Source of the DNA: Desulfosporosinus sp. | GTDB lineage: Bacteria > Bacillota > Desulfitobacteriia > Desulfitobacteriales > Desulfitobacteriaceae | Direction of reading: 5' to 3' | Assembly: GCA_003513495.1 (NCBI GenBank) | Contig: DOPM01000009.1 | Location: 473-42,326, forward strand | Length of the DNA: 41,854 nucleotides | Part shown: piece by piece, positions 33,995 through 41,854 of the stretch | Numbering within the stretch: position 1 is the stretch's first letter | How the letters are laid out: every line of letters begins with the position of its first letter | Translations under genes and position numbers: made by a program | The notes under the pieces: generated by a model | Databases searched by the model: none | Seen by the model: the letters and a program-made list of their open reading frames with translations, nothing else | Told to the model about the DNA's origin: nothing

Positions 33995-35437
33995 ATGAGC
34001 AATGAATTAGCCATGGGGAAGCAGAACGTTGGCAGTTTGCTTTGGAAATTCTCCCTTCCAGCAATCGTGGGTATGCTGGTGAACGCACTTTATAATATTA
34101 TTGACCGAATATTTGTTGGCCGCGGAATTGGATCACTGGCTATTGCGGCGACAACAGTAGCCTTTCCAATAATGCTTATTTTGATGGCCTTTTCGATGCT
34201 GATAGGAATTGGGGCTACAGCGTTGATCTCTATACGTCTGGGAGAACAGAAAAAGGAAGAAGCGGAAAAAATCATCGGCAACGCCTTAACGATGTTAATT
34301 ATCTTACCCCTAATTATATCGGTCATCTATCTTCTTTTTTCAGACCCCATTCTGATTCTATTTGGTGCCAGTCCGGAAGTCTTACCCTATGCCAGAGATT
34401 TCACGCACATTATCATGTTGGGTTCCGTTTTAGGCTCACTCGGTATGGGCATGAACAACTTCATAAGAGCAGAAGGCAATCCCAGATTGGCCATGATTAC
34501 ACAACTAACGGGCACGTTTATCAACGTGGTGCTAAACTATATCTTTATCTTTAAAATGGGCTTAGGTATTAATGGATCAGCTTTAGCAACAATATTAGGT
34601 CAGATGGTTACGACGTTCTTGGTATTAAGCTATTTCTTTTCAGGACGAAGCATAGTAAAAATCAGGTTGAGAAATATGAAACCTCAGATCGCAATACTAG
34701 CCAGTATCGTAGCCATAGGATTCGCACCTTTTGCTATGCAGCTTGCGAACAGCCTTCAAAATCTGATACTTAACAAAAGTCTGTTCGCCTATGGCGGAGA
34801 TTTGGCTTTGTCTGCCGTAGGAATCATTATGAGCGTCTCTATGTTACTATTGATGCCTGTCGTAGGCGTTAGTCAGGGAGCTCAACCCATTATTGGTTAT
34901 AATTATGGAGCGAAGCAATATGCCCGAGTAAAAGAGACTTTGCAGAAGGCAGCCATCGCAGGTACCGGGATCTCTATCCTTGGCTTTTTAGCTATCTATC
35001 TATGGCCAACACAAATTGTGGGACTGTTCAGTAACAACGATGTGGCACTTACGAAAATGACGGCTGAGGCCATGCTTGTATATTTTGCGTTGTGCCCTTT
35101 GATTGGTTTTCAGATCATTGGTTCCAGTTACTTTCAAGCCGTGGGAAAAGCAATCCCCTCCATTATACTCAGCCTGTCCAGACAGGTTTTACTGTTTATC
35201 CCTCTCTTAATATTCTTGCCAAAATTCTGGGGAATCGATGGCATCTGGAGAACAGCTCCTATTGCAGATGGATTAGCAACCCTATTAACCGCTATCCTAA
35301 TTTATTTAGAAATGAAACACATTGCTAAAATGCAACATGATCAAGCATCAGGCGTAGAAGAGACGATAGATCATGTTGCCATGAACCCTTTCGGGGGCAC
35401 GGATAATGGACCATCCCCCATAACTGGACGAAGCTAG
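33995..35437 (+). CDS. MATE family efflux transporter
   Basis: A 480-residue protein with about twelve membrane segments. The first half has MGKQNVGSLLWKFSLPAIVG with NALYNIIDRIFVGR, the usual MATE opening, and the inter-half region carries PVVGVSQGAQPIIGYNYGAK, the MATE signature. It belongs to the DinF/MepA branch, which exports drugs and cationic compounds using Na+ or H+ gradients. GAAGGTGG precedes the ATG. It is cotranscribed with the MarR gene upstream. The last 35 residues are soluble and end GPSPITGRS. The substrate cannot be told from sequence. Confidence 0.94.
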   Translation: MSNELAMGKQNVGSLLWKFSLPAIVGMLVNALYNIIDRIFVGRGIGSLAIAATTVAFPIMLILMAFSMLIGIGATALISIRLGEQKKEEAEKIIGNALTMLIILPLIISVIYLLFSDPILILFGASPEVLPYARDFTHIIMLGSVLGSLGMGMNNFIRAEGNPRLAMITQLTGTFINVVLNYIFIFKMGLGINGSALATILGQMVTTFLVLSYFFSGRSIVKIRLRNMKPQIAILASIVAIGFAPFAMQLANSLQNLILNKSLFAYGGDLALSAVGIIMSVSMLLLMPVVGVSQGAQPIIGYNYGAKQYARVKETLQKAAIAGTGISILGFLAIYLWPTQIVGLFSNNDVALTKMTAEAMLVYFALCPLIGFQIIGSSYFQAVGKAIPSIILSLSRQVLLFIPLLIFLPKFWGIDGIWRTAPIADGLATLLTAILIYLEMKHIAKMQHDQASGVEETIDHVAMNPFGGTDNGPSPITGRS

Positions 35438-35496
35438 GCATTGTCTGAAGGCCCGGTCGTCTAACTGAAAATACCCTCCTGCATTAAATCAGCGCA

Positions 35497-35574
35497 GGGA
35501 CACAAGGGGACGGTTCTTCTGTGTCAATGTCTAAGCCTTTCGAACAATGTGGAATGGAAAGCCAGGAATCCTGC
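35497..35574. repeat. REP-like dispersed repeat, copy 2
   Basis: Same unit as 17225-17303 with about ten differences: starts GGGACACAAGGGGACGGTT, keeps the GACACA/TGTGTC dyad and the CTAAGCCTTTC block. It lies in the convergent gap between the MATE gene and the RND operon. Confidence 0.75.
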
Positions 35575-35685
35575 ACGCTTATATGGGAGTTTACCAATCA
35601 TTGACGCTTATGATTTCATTTGCGACATTGATAGTGTTAATACTTTCTTTCCATAAACGGAAATAGACCGCCTCGTGCAAATTAA

Positions 35686-35714
35686 GGGGGTTCCGCAGAT
35701 TATACGGAACCCCC
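35686..35714 (-). terminator. Terminator of the RND efflux operon
   Basis: GGGGGTTCCG, nine bases, CGGAACCCCC: a perfect 10-bp GC-rich stem 23 bases after the adaptor stop, followed on the minus strand by TTAATTTG. It is nearly symmetrical and may also stop plus-strand transcripts from the MATE side. Confidence 0.8.
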
Positions 35715-35737
35715 TCAGTTGTAAACTACTGCCAAAA

Positions 35738-36820
35738 CTACTTAATCTCTACTGAACTACCGTCGGTTAAGTCTTTATGACCTACCGAAACAACCATCTC
35801 GTCACTTTTCAGCCCGCTCAGAACCTCCAAGCGGTTATCATTGGCATAGCCTATTTCTATTAATTTCTTTTCAACTTTACCTTCCTTTTCTACAAAAACA
35901 TATTTTAGTCCATCTTCCGTGATCACTGCCTCTTTGGGTACGGACAGGGAGTCTTTGCGTTCATCAAGTAATATTTCCACAGTTGCAAACATTCCTGCCT
36001 TAAGCAAATTATCCCGGTTTTCTACTGTTATTTTGACAGGGTAGGCTTTTGTCGAAGGATCAGGAACCGGTCCTATATGGGTGACCCGGCCCTCAAATGT
36101 GTTGTCTTTTAGCGTACCGATATTGATTGTGACCCGTTGCCCTTCTTTTACAGCTACGATATCCTGCTCCGCAACCCCGGTTTCAACGTACATTCGATCT
36201 GTGCTGACAACGGCCAATATAGATTTTCCCGGACCGATGTTTTCTCCTTCAGATACGTCTTTTAAACTAACTGTTCCGGAAAAAGGACTTGTTATATTTG
36301 TTTCTTTTAGGTTTTCACTGGCCAATTCATAATCATACTGGGCCCGGTTTAGGTTTTCTTTGGCCATATTAAATTGGCTTTCTATAGTTTCAAAATCCGC
36401 TTTAGCAATAGCACCGGCTTCGCATAGGGCTTTCATGCGTTCATAGTTCTTTTCTGCATCCCCATACCTGATTTGTTCCGCAGATAGATCCGAAAGGGCT
36501 TTTCTATGTTGCAGATCAAACGTTGTATCCTCTATTTTACACAAGGACTGTCCTTTACCTACCTTGGTGCCAATGTCTACGTAGACTTTTTGAACGGTCC
36601 CGCTGACTTTAGCGGTGATATAAGCCTGCTCAGACGGCTGTAAATTACCGGGTAACGAGAGAAATCGTACAAAATCCCCAGCTTCTACCGGACTGGTCTT
36701 AACATAGACACTCTGTGATTTTTCATTTTCCTCTTCGGCTGGAGCTACCCCCGACTTGACCTGACCGCAACCGGTCAAAAGAAGGCTAATTACCAGAAAG
36801 TATAGTAATATCTTTTTCAC
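35738..36820 (-). CDS. RND efflux adaptor, HlyD/membrane fusion family lipoprotein
   Basis: About 360 residues. GTG 36820 is the start because AAGGAGGT lies seven bases upstream; the longer frame from 36862 would run into the permease gene. It opens KKILLYFLVISLLLTGCGQ, a lipoprotein signal with lipobox LTGC (Cys18). Then come the first half of a lipoyl/barrel-sandwich domain (AYITAKVSGTVQKVYVDIG), a helical hairpin (LSAEQIRYGDAEKNYERMKA region), the second half (NITSPFSGTVSLKDVSEGE) and a beta-barrel (RVTINIGTLKDNTFEG). In Gram-positives such adaptors are tethered outside the membrane and couple to RND pumps. It overlaps the permease gene by 35 bases, so translation is coupled. A strong terminator follows. 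Confidence 0.92.
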   Translation of the reverse strand: MKKILLYFLVISLLLTGCGQVKSGVAPAEEENEKSQSVYVKTSPVEAGDFVRFLSLPGNLQPSEQAYITAKVSGTVQKVYVDIGTKVGKGQSLCKIEDTTFDLQHRKALSDLSAEQIRYGDAEKNYERMKALCEAGAIAKADFETIESQFNMAKENLNRAQYDYELASENLKETNITSPFSGTVSLKDVSEGENIGPGKSILAVVSTDRMYVETGVAEQDIVAVKEGQRVTINIGTLKDNTFEGRVTHIGPVPDPSTKAYPVKITVENRDNLLKAGMFATVEILLDERKDSLSVPKEAVITEDGLKYVFVEKEGKVEKKLIEIGYANDNRLEVLSGLKSDEMVVSVGHKDLTDGSSVEIK

Positions 36821-39800
36821 TAGTCCCACCTCCTTGAAATGACTGATTCCGGCTTTTCTCAAGCCTTTTTTCTTTTCGCTCCTCTAACATAGTATACAGA
36901 ACAGGAATAATAACTAACGTCAACAGGGTGGAAGCCATCAAGCCAAAAATTATGGCGTAACCCAATTGCTCAAAGAACGGTTCACTTAGTGTAATGGGCA
37001 AAATGCCCCCGGCAGTAGTAATGGTAGTGGCCATAATTGGTACAAACCTGACTCCAACCGCCTGGCTAACCGCCTCCTTTATCTCATAGCCATTTTTGCG
37101 CATATAATTCATATAGTCAACCAGTACAATAGCGTTATTCACCGCAATACCTACAAGGGCAACGACTCCCACAAAGGAAACAAACCCAAAATTATTGCCT
37201 GTAATCACCAACCCCGGCAAAACGCCGATCATAGCCATAGGCAAAGTTAACAGAATAATCCATGGTTGAGAGAGGGAATTAAACTGTACCGCCAAAATAA
37301 GAAACACGAGCACAGCAGCAATACTCATATTGGTAAACATATCTGAATAGGATTCCTCAATTTCCTGGTTTTCTCCTCCAAGTGTGATGGTTATACCCGT
37401 AGGTAAAGGATAGGCAGCGGTAGACTCCAGAAACTTTTTGGTCACATCCCCGGCTATGATCCCGGTCATTATTTCCCCAGTCACAGTTACCTGTCTTTTT
37501 GAGTCTTCATGACTGATTGCCGTTACGCTTTTACTCTCCTCCAGTACTGCCACCTGTTTAAACGGAATTGGCTGACCTGCTTTGGAATAAAGGTACAAGT
37601 TTTCAAGGTCCTGGATGGAGGATAATTTATCGTTTGTTGTACGGATATACACGTCAATCTCGTCCTGGTCTTTCCTGAAAGTGGTGGCTTTTAGACCGTG
37701 AACAGCATTTCTTACACCTGAAGCAATGGTCATCTCATCCAAGCCTAAACTGGCAGCTTTGGCTTTATTAATCTTAACCTGCAGCTCAGGCGTACCTTCT
37801 TGAATGCTATGTTTCACATCCCTGGTTCCTTCAATTTTCTCTAGTATGGAGGTGAAATCGTTGGCTACCTTTTTTAGCTCATCTAAATTTTCTCCCCTTA
37901 TGTTCACAACTATGGGCGCATCCGTGGGAGGACCACTTCCTACTTCTGATACCGAAATTTTAGCCCCAGGGATATCTCTCAGGTTCTCCCGCATAATCGC
38001 TGCTACTTCCATACTGGAGCGTTCACGATCTTTTTCATCGTACAAATCTATGACTACCCTGCCCTTATAGGGAGTGGCTCCCATACCGGTGCTAAAATCA
38101 TCAAAGCTGTCTGCACCGGTAATACCCACGTTGGAGACAAAACTCTTAATTTCCGGGAATGCAAATAGCCTTCTTTCCACTTCTTCTGCTATGACTGAGG
38201 TGGTATCAAGTGTACTACCCTTGGGAGTCTCAATATTAATATATAAGCGGGTAAAATCCGAAGGTGGAAACATCTCAACCTTCAAAAAACCCAGTGGTAT
38301 CAACAGGATGCTTAATACAAAGGCAGTTAACGTGATCCCTAAAACAGCCCACCGCCGCTTTTTGCTTTGGATAACCTGTTCTATAAATTCACCGTATTTT
38401 TTTAATGTAAATGATCCCTTTTTTTCGTGTCGCTGGCGATAGTTTTTAATCACTAAGCCACTACCAATAATAATGGCAAAAATTAAAGATACAATGCCGA
38501 AACCGAAGATGCCACCCTGATCGGTTCGGAAGGCCAACATTGTAAGGCAAACCACAAAAATCAGTGAAATAATATAGTTAATCCTGGGGGGTATAAATTT
38601 ACTTACCTCTATTCCGTTGCCCTTTGTTTTTTTGAGTAGCATGGAACACAAAGCAGGGGTAATGGTAATAGCCACAATAAATGAAGCACTTAAGGCATAT
38701 ATAACCGTCTGCGGGATTGGTTTTATAAATTGGCCCATGATTCCCGGCGTCAGCATAATCGGAAAAAAAGCAGCCAGAGTTGTCATGGTGGAAGAAGCTA
38801 TGGCCGGAGCGATCTGGTTGGTAGCTGCTGCGGCTGCTCTGGCTGCATCCAATCCCATTGTACGCAGACGAGCAATATTTTGCATGATTACAATACCGTT
38901 ATCAACCAACATACCAACTGCCAGGATCAAGGAAAACAAGGTGATGTTGTTAAAGGTCATTCCTGAACTCTTCATTAAGCCGAAGGCGGCAAATATGGAT
39001 AATGGGATAACAATGGCAACAACAAAAGATTCCCTAAGGCCAATAAACAGAAATAGAATTACACCTACCAACAACAAGCCAGAAAAAGCGTTATCGGTAA
39101 CCCCGCCTAACTGATCCTTGACGTATACCGCCGTATCGCCGCTAATTTCCACCTGTAGGTCAGCAGGATAGGTACTACCTTTTTCTAAGTTTATCTTCTC
39201 ATGAATTTTTTGGGCAGTTTTAATGACATCGGCAGATTCTTTTTTCTTTATGGAAAGAGCTACGGAATTTTTTGTTACCGGGTTTGAAGACTCTAGCCCG
39301 GAAGACAACCGGGAGTAAGAATCCGGATCGGCGTAACCATCCTCAATTTGAGCAATATCCCTCAAGAATACCGGGTTGCTGCCATGGTAGGTAATTACCA
39401 CGCCATTTAATTCATCGACGGTTTCCATTTCTCCCACCGTGCGAATATTATAGTTTTTATAATCGAGATCGATGCTCCCACCGGGAAAATTAATGTTGGA
39501 CAGGGTAATGGCATTTTTAATTTGTTCCAATGATATGGCATAATGAGCCAACCTTTGGGGATCCACAATAATTTTAATTTCCCGTTCCAGCCCGCCAATG
39601 ATTTGTACGTCCGAAACATCCGTTATAGTTTCTATACTGTCTTTGATTCTGGTTGCGATGCTTTTAAGGGTTATAAAATCATAGTCACCGGTAACATTGA
39701 TGATCATAATCGGCGAGTTATTGGTTTCGAAATTGGATACGTCAGGGATTTCTGCATCCTTGGGGAGCTCACCTCTAACCGCAGAAACCTTTTCGCGCAT

Positions 39801-40190
39801 CTTTACAAGCATATCATCTATATCTACTCCGGTTTCAAACTCAACAAAAACTGAGGAATAGCCAAAACCGGAGGAAGATGATATCTTTTTGACCTTGTTT
39901 AACTCGGTCATCTTTTTCTCGATTTTATCAGTAATAAGTTTCTCTACTTCATCCGGAGCAGCACCGCTATACACTGTCATCACATGGCCGAAAGGCAAAA
40001 TGACTTCCGGCTGCAGTTCCCTAGGGATTTTGAAGTAAGAATTCGCCCCCCAGATGATTAGCGCAGCAATTATCAAAAAGACGATCCGGTATCGATCAAT
40101 AAAAAATCCGGCCCAACGTCCAAGAATGTTTTTTTCCGTAGCCAGTTCAGGTATGGTATCCGACTGTATTTGTTTGTTTTCCTCCATCAT
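36786..40190 (-). CDS. RND efflux permease (AcrB/MmpL-like HAE1 family)
   Basis: A 1134-residue pump with the usual duplicated plan: N-terminal membrane helix (RIVFLIIAALIIWGANSYF), a large outer-face porter domain, a membrane bundle at about 370-560, a second outer domain, and a second bundle at 960-1090. TM4 holds ILAVGMLVDNGIVIMQNI near 420-437, where the proton-relay pair is D-N instead of the E. coli AcrB D-D; D-N occurs in many relatives. The length exceeds the usual 1030-1050 because of an inserted hydrophobic and charged segment at about 540-620. It is expressed before the adaptor (35-base overlap). GAGGG precedes the ATG. The likely substrates are drugs, lipids or peptides; none is indicated by the sequence. 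Confidence 0.94.
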   Translation of the reverse strand: MMEENKQIQSDTIPELATEKNILGRWAGFFIDRYRIVFLIIAALIIWGANSYFKIPRELQPEVILPFGHVMTVYSGAAPDEVEKLITDKIEKKMTELNKVKKISSSSGFGYSSVFVEFETGVDIDDMLVKMREKVSAVRGELPKDAEIPDVSNFETNNSPIMIINVTGDYDFITLKSIATRIKDSIETITDVSDVQIIGGLEREIKIIVDPQRLAHYAISLEQIKNAITLSNINFPGGSIDLDYKNYNIRTVGEMETVDELNGVVITYHGSNPVFLRDIAQIEDGYADPDSYSRLSSGLESSNPVTKNSVALSIKKKESADVIKTAQKIHEKINLEKGSTYPADLQVEISGDTAVYVKDQLGGVTDNAFSGLLLVGVILFLFIGLRESFVVAIVIPLSIFAAFGLMKSSGMTFNNITLFSLILAVGMLVDNGIVIMQNIARLRTMGLDAARAAAAATNQIAPAIASSTMTTLAAFFPIMLTPGIMGQFIKPIPQTVIYALSASFIVAITITPALCSMLLKKTKGNGIEVSKFIPPRINYIISLIFVVCLTMLAFRTDQGGIFGFGIVSLIFAIIIGSGLVIKNYRQRHEKKGSFTLKKYGEFIEQVIQSKKRRWAVLGITLTAFVLSILLIPLGFLKVEMFPPSDFTRLYINIETPKGSTLDTTSVIAEEVERRLFAFPEIKSFVSNVGITGADSFDDFSTGMGATPYKGRVVIDLYDEKDRERSSMEVAAIMRENLRDIPGAKISVSEVGSGPPTDAPIVVNIRGENLDELKKVANDFTSILEKIEGTRDVKHSIQEGTPELQVKINKAKAASLGLDEMTIASGVRNAVHGLKATTFRKDQDEIDVYIRTTNDKLSSIQDLENLYLYSKAGQPIPFKQVAVLEESKSVTAISHEDSKRQVTVTGEIMTGIIAGDVTKKFLESTAAYPLPTGITITLGGENQEIEESYSDMFTNMSIAAVLVFLILAVQFNSLSQPWIILLTLPMAMIGVLPGLVITGNNFGFVSFVGVVALVGIAVNNAIVLVDYMNYMRKNGYEIKEAVSQAVGVRFVPIMATTITTAGGILPITLSEPFFEQLGYAIIFGLMASTLLTLVIIPVLYTMLEERKEKRLEKSRNQSFQGGGTSEKDITILSGN

Positions 40191-40363
40191 TTTCCCTCTC
40201 TCAAATTCGTAATTTTAAATCCATCGTCTTGACCATTGCAGTGCTTGGCTTTTCCTTGTGGCAAACCCTATTGATAAACCTAAATTCTTCGTTATTCTGT
40301 AAAACCCTGCCAACAATGTTTCTTTTTACGATATTTTAATTAAAACCCTATTATTCCCCTATG

Positions 40364-40865
40364 TCAGGAAGCCCCCAATGATTTTAAGCAGAGAAGCAGT
40401 TGGTAAATCCCTATTCGTCCCACGGCGAGACCGTCACCATCCCAATCCCGAATCGTCAAAGAGAGTATTGGGCAATCGAGGTCGGATGAGCACCAAACCT
40501 GCTTCATTGCCTTGTTCTTTAATTGGCAAACAAAAAGGTGGTTTTTGTAGTCGGCATCCTCACCGGTCAGCCAGAAAGGTTTGACCGATCCAAAACTGCC
40601 CGCCAAAGCCACGAATCAGCTCGTAGTCCTGATCATCGAGTTGCTGGTTGAATGCCTCCAACCTTTCGAGGGAGGTCCGATCGGTTTCATTTAATAATAT
40701 GCCCCACACCCTTGCCGATCCGGTTTGGGGCATAGCGGTTATTATATACGTTTTATCATCGTGGTATACAATGAGAGCAACCGAGTCAGATTCAAATACA
40801 AATGATTTATGAGTATATCTGCATTCCATATTCCGGTATTCTGGTAAATCATCAAGAGTTGGCAT
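40364..40865 (-). pseudogene. Decayed protein with FG-GAP/VCBS-like C-terminal segment
   Basis: Two frames appear to be pieces of old genes. The upstream one (ATG 40865) reads MPTLDDLPEYRNMECRYTHK, then SFVFESDSVALIVYHDD, and stops at 40560. The overlapping one continues with GSVKPFWLTGEDADYKNHLF, VWCSSDLDCPIL and SLTIRDWDGDGLAVG, which matches the W-x-S-S...D-x-D-G-D-G calcium-loop pattern of FG-GAP/VCBS repeat proteins. Neither has a good ribosome binding site, and the frame switch falls where the first ends. I conclude this is a degraded, truncated gene, possibly two fused remnants. Confidence 0.5.
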
Positions 40866-41026
40866 AATGTCTTTTGCATTTGTATCAAGTAAGGTGTCAC
40901 TGCTAAGATAATCTTCAATATTTGAACTTCATACTTGAGCAGGGAAAAATAGCCTACATCAGTTCTTGACCTAGGACATTCCCTCATCGCTATGTTTCAA
41001 TTATCTGTTTCGCCCCTAGTTTGAGT

Positions 41027-41854
41027 TTATCGGTCTGCTTTGCTTACCTTCCGAAGCCGGCCCTTAATCGGAGTGTTCTGCAGATTCTGCAGCACCAACT
41101 CACCCTTATTGTTTAAGATTTCAACAAAGGTTGATACATCCAGGATGTTGATGATTCCGATATCTGCCGGGGTTATGCCCTCAATACTGCAAAGCGTGCC
41201 CACAATGTCGACGGGTCTCATTTTTGTTTTCTTCCCGGCATTCACATGGATCTTCATGATTTCGGTACTCAACTGCACGCCTTTTGTTTCCTTGATTTCT
41301 GGCAAGGTATTGTTTTTCGCCATAAAATCCTGTTTCGACTTATGCACCGTTGCTTCTTCCGGTCTTTCCTTTAGAAGAATCTCTTTGCCGATGTAGTCGT
41401 GGATTTCCTTTAAAAACTTATCTTCATTTTTGGTAACAAAGGTTATGGCTTTACCCAGTTTGTTGACTCGGCCTGTTCTTCCGATCCGATGAACATAGCT
41501 TTCTCGTTCGTACGGGATGTCATAATTGATGACCAAGGTAATGTCCTCGATATCCAGACCTCTTGAGGCAACATCTGTCGCACATAGATATCTGAAATAT
41601 CCTTGTTTAAAATCCTTCATGACATTCAATCGATCTCGTTGTTCCATTCCGCCATGAAGTTTATCACAAGAATAGTCCAGTTTCACGAGTTCAGTGTAAA
41701 CTTCATCGACGGTTTGCTTAGTATTGCAAAAGATCATACAACTGTCCGGGTTTTCAACCATCGTTAGATCTCGAAGAAGCTTCATCTTGTCTGTCTGATC
41801 GATAAGATATCTTTCCTGAGCGATCCGATCGGCCGCCGGATTCTGTTCTTCGAT
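41027..41854 (-). CDS. DEAD-box RNA helicase, DbpA type (C-terminal part, cut by window edge)
   Basis: The open frame continues to the last base of the window, so the N-terminal domain with the Walker A and DEAD motifs lies outside. The visible 275 residues hold helicase motifs IV-VI: DSCMIFCNTK, LHGGMEQRDR, LCATDVASRGLDIED and YVHRIGRTGR. A C-terminal DbpA RNA-binding domain follows at the last 75 residues (KMRPVDIVGTLCSIEG, IINILDVSTFVEIL, IKGRLRKV). DbpA/YxiN proteins bind hairpin 92 of 23S rRNA and remodel the large ribosomal subunit during assembly. It is a housekeeping-type gene that probably marks the right boundary of the accessory region. Confidence 0.9.
   Translation of the reverse strand: MEEQNPAADRIAQERYLIDQTDKMKLLRDLTMVENPDSCMIFCNTKQTVDEVYTELVKLDYSCDKLHGGMEQRDRLNVMKDFKQGYFRYLCATDVASRGLDIEDITLVINYDIPYERESYVHRIGRTGRVNKLGKAITFVTKNEDKFLKEIHDYIGKEILLKERPEEATVHKSKQDFMAKNNTLPEIKETKGVQLSTEIMKIHVNAGKKTKMRPVDIVGTLCSIEGITPADIGIINILDVSTFVEILNNKGELVLQNLQNTPIKGRLRKVSKADR

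Larger units (their letters stand above)
35438..35737. other. Convergent intergenic region between MATE and RND adaptor genes
   Basis: Contains the REP-like copy 2 and the terminator of the RND operon (35686-35714). For the MATE gene only a weak 5-bp hairpin (CCTGC/GCAGG near 35478-35496) is visible as a terminator. No gene seen. Confidence 0.6.

Noticed and set aside
38074..39114. Long plus-strand frames opposite the RND permease (122 and 165 codons)
   Set aside because: They are antisense shadows of a clear coding sequence, with no ribosome binding site and unnatural composition.
1..41854. CRISPR array, tRNA or rRNA genes
   Set aside because: No regularly spaced direct repeats, cloverleaf sequences or rRNA-like stretches were seen.

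Overview
The window looks like a stretch of accessory chromosome from a Gram-positive, spore-former-type Firmicute. Small families typical of Clostridia and Bacilli (YolD paired with a Y-family polymerase, DUF1659, DUF3102, a WYL-domain regulator) and strong AGGAGG-type ribosome binding sites point that way. A Desulfosporosinus/Desulfitobacterium-like host is my guess from the overall gene mix; I cannot confirm it. By eye most of the DNA is AT-rich, with visibly GC-richer patches at about 5.2-7.1 kb (polymerase/YolD) and 9.8-11.1 kb (DUF3102/DUF1659), which suggests patchwork acquisition.

Left part (0-11.7 kb): an unrecognised 228-residue protein; a broken gene with six Cys-rich treble-clef-like repeats followed by a PD-(D/E)XK-like nuclease and HTH/NUMOD-like modules (a homing-endonuclease-type architecture); about 1.1 kb of gene-poor DNA with strong hairpins; a small membrane protein; the YolD + Y-family polymerase pair; a DJ-1/PfpI protein and a WYL regulator; then a graveyard with a Tn3-family transposase relic, a multiply broken DUF3102 gene, a DUF1659 protein and a frameshifted small gene.

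Centre (11.7-33.2 kb): all large genes lie on the minus strand and form a nuclease-helicase island. Four big intact genes each join a nuclease-type domain to a helicase: DUF4011-SF1 helicase-REase-DUF3320 (1673 aa), DEDD exonuclease-RecQ-UvrD (1602 aa), PLD-SF2 helicase-DUF3427 (1038 aa) and REase-SF2 helicase (752 aa). Between them lie accessory genes: a duplicated SANT/Myb-like HTH protein (frameshifted), DUF4238, a zinc-ribbon DUF4145 (HEPN-like), a NERD nuclease-like protein (frameshifted in a poly-A run), and a DUF429 + MazG-like pyrophosphohydrolase fusion that starts the 33.2 kb end. This content is what anti-phage defence islands look like, but I do not recognise the whole as a named system. 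The small genes are often broken while about 14 kb of giant helicase reading frames are clean, so the lesions look like real decay rather than general sequencing error.

Right part (33.4-41.9 kb): a MarR regulator and MATE efflux pump on the plus strand, with a clear promoter and two tandem GTTAG-N4-CTAAC inverted repeats as a likely MarR operator; a convergent RND permease + lipoprotein adaptor operon with a strong terminator; a decayed FG-GAP-like gene; and the C-terminal part of a DbpA-type DEAD-box RNA helicase running off the right edge. A 78-bp REP-like repeat carrying a GACACA/TGTGTC dyad occurs once near each side of the island (17.2 and 35.5 kb).
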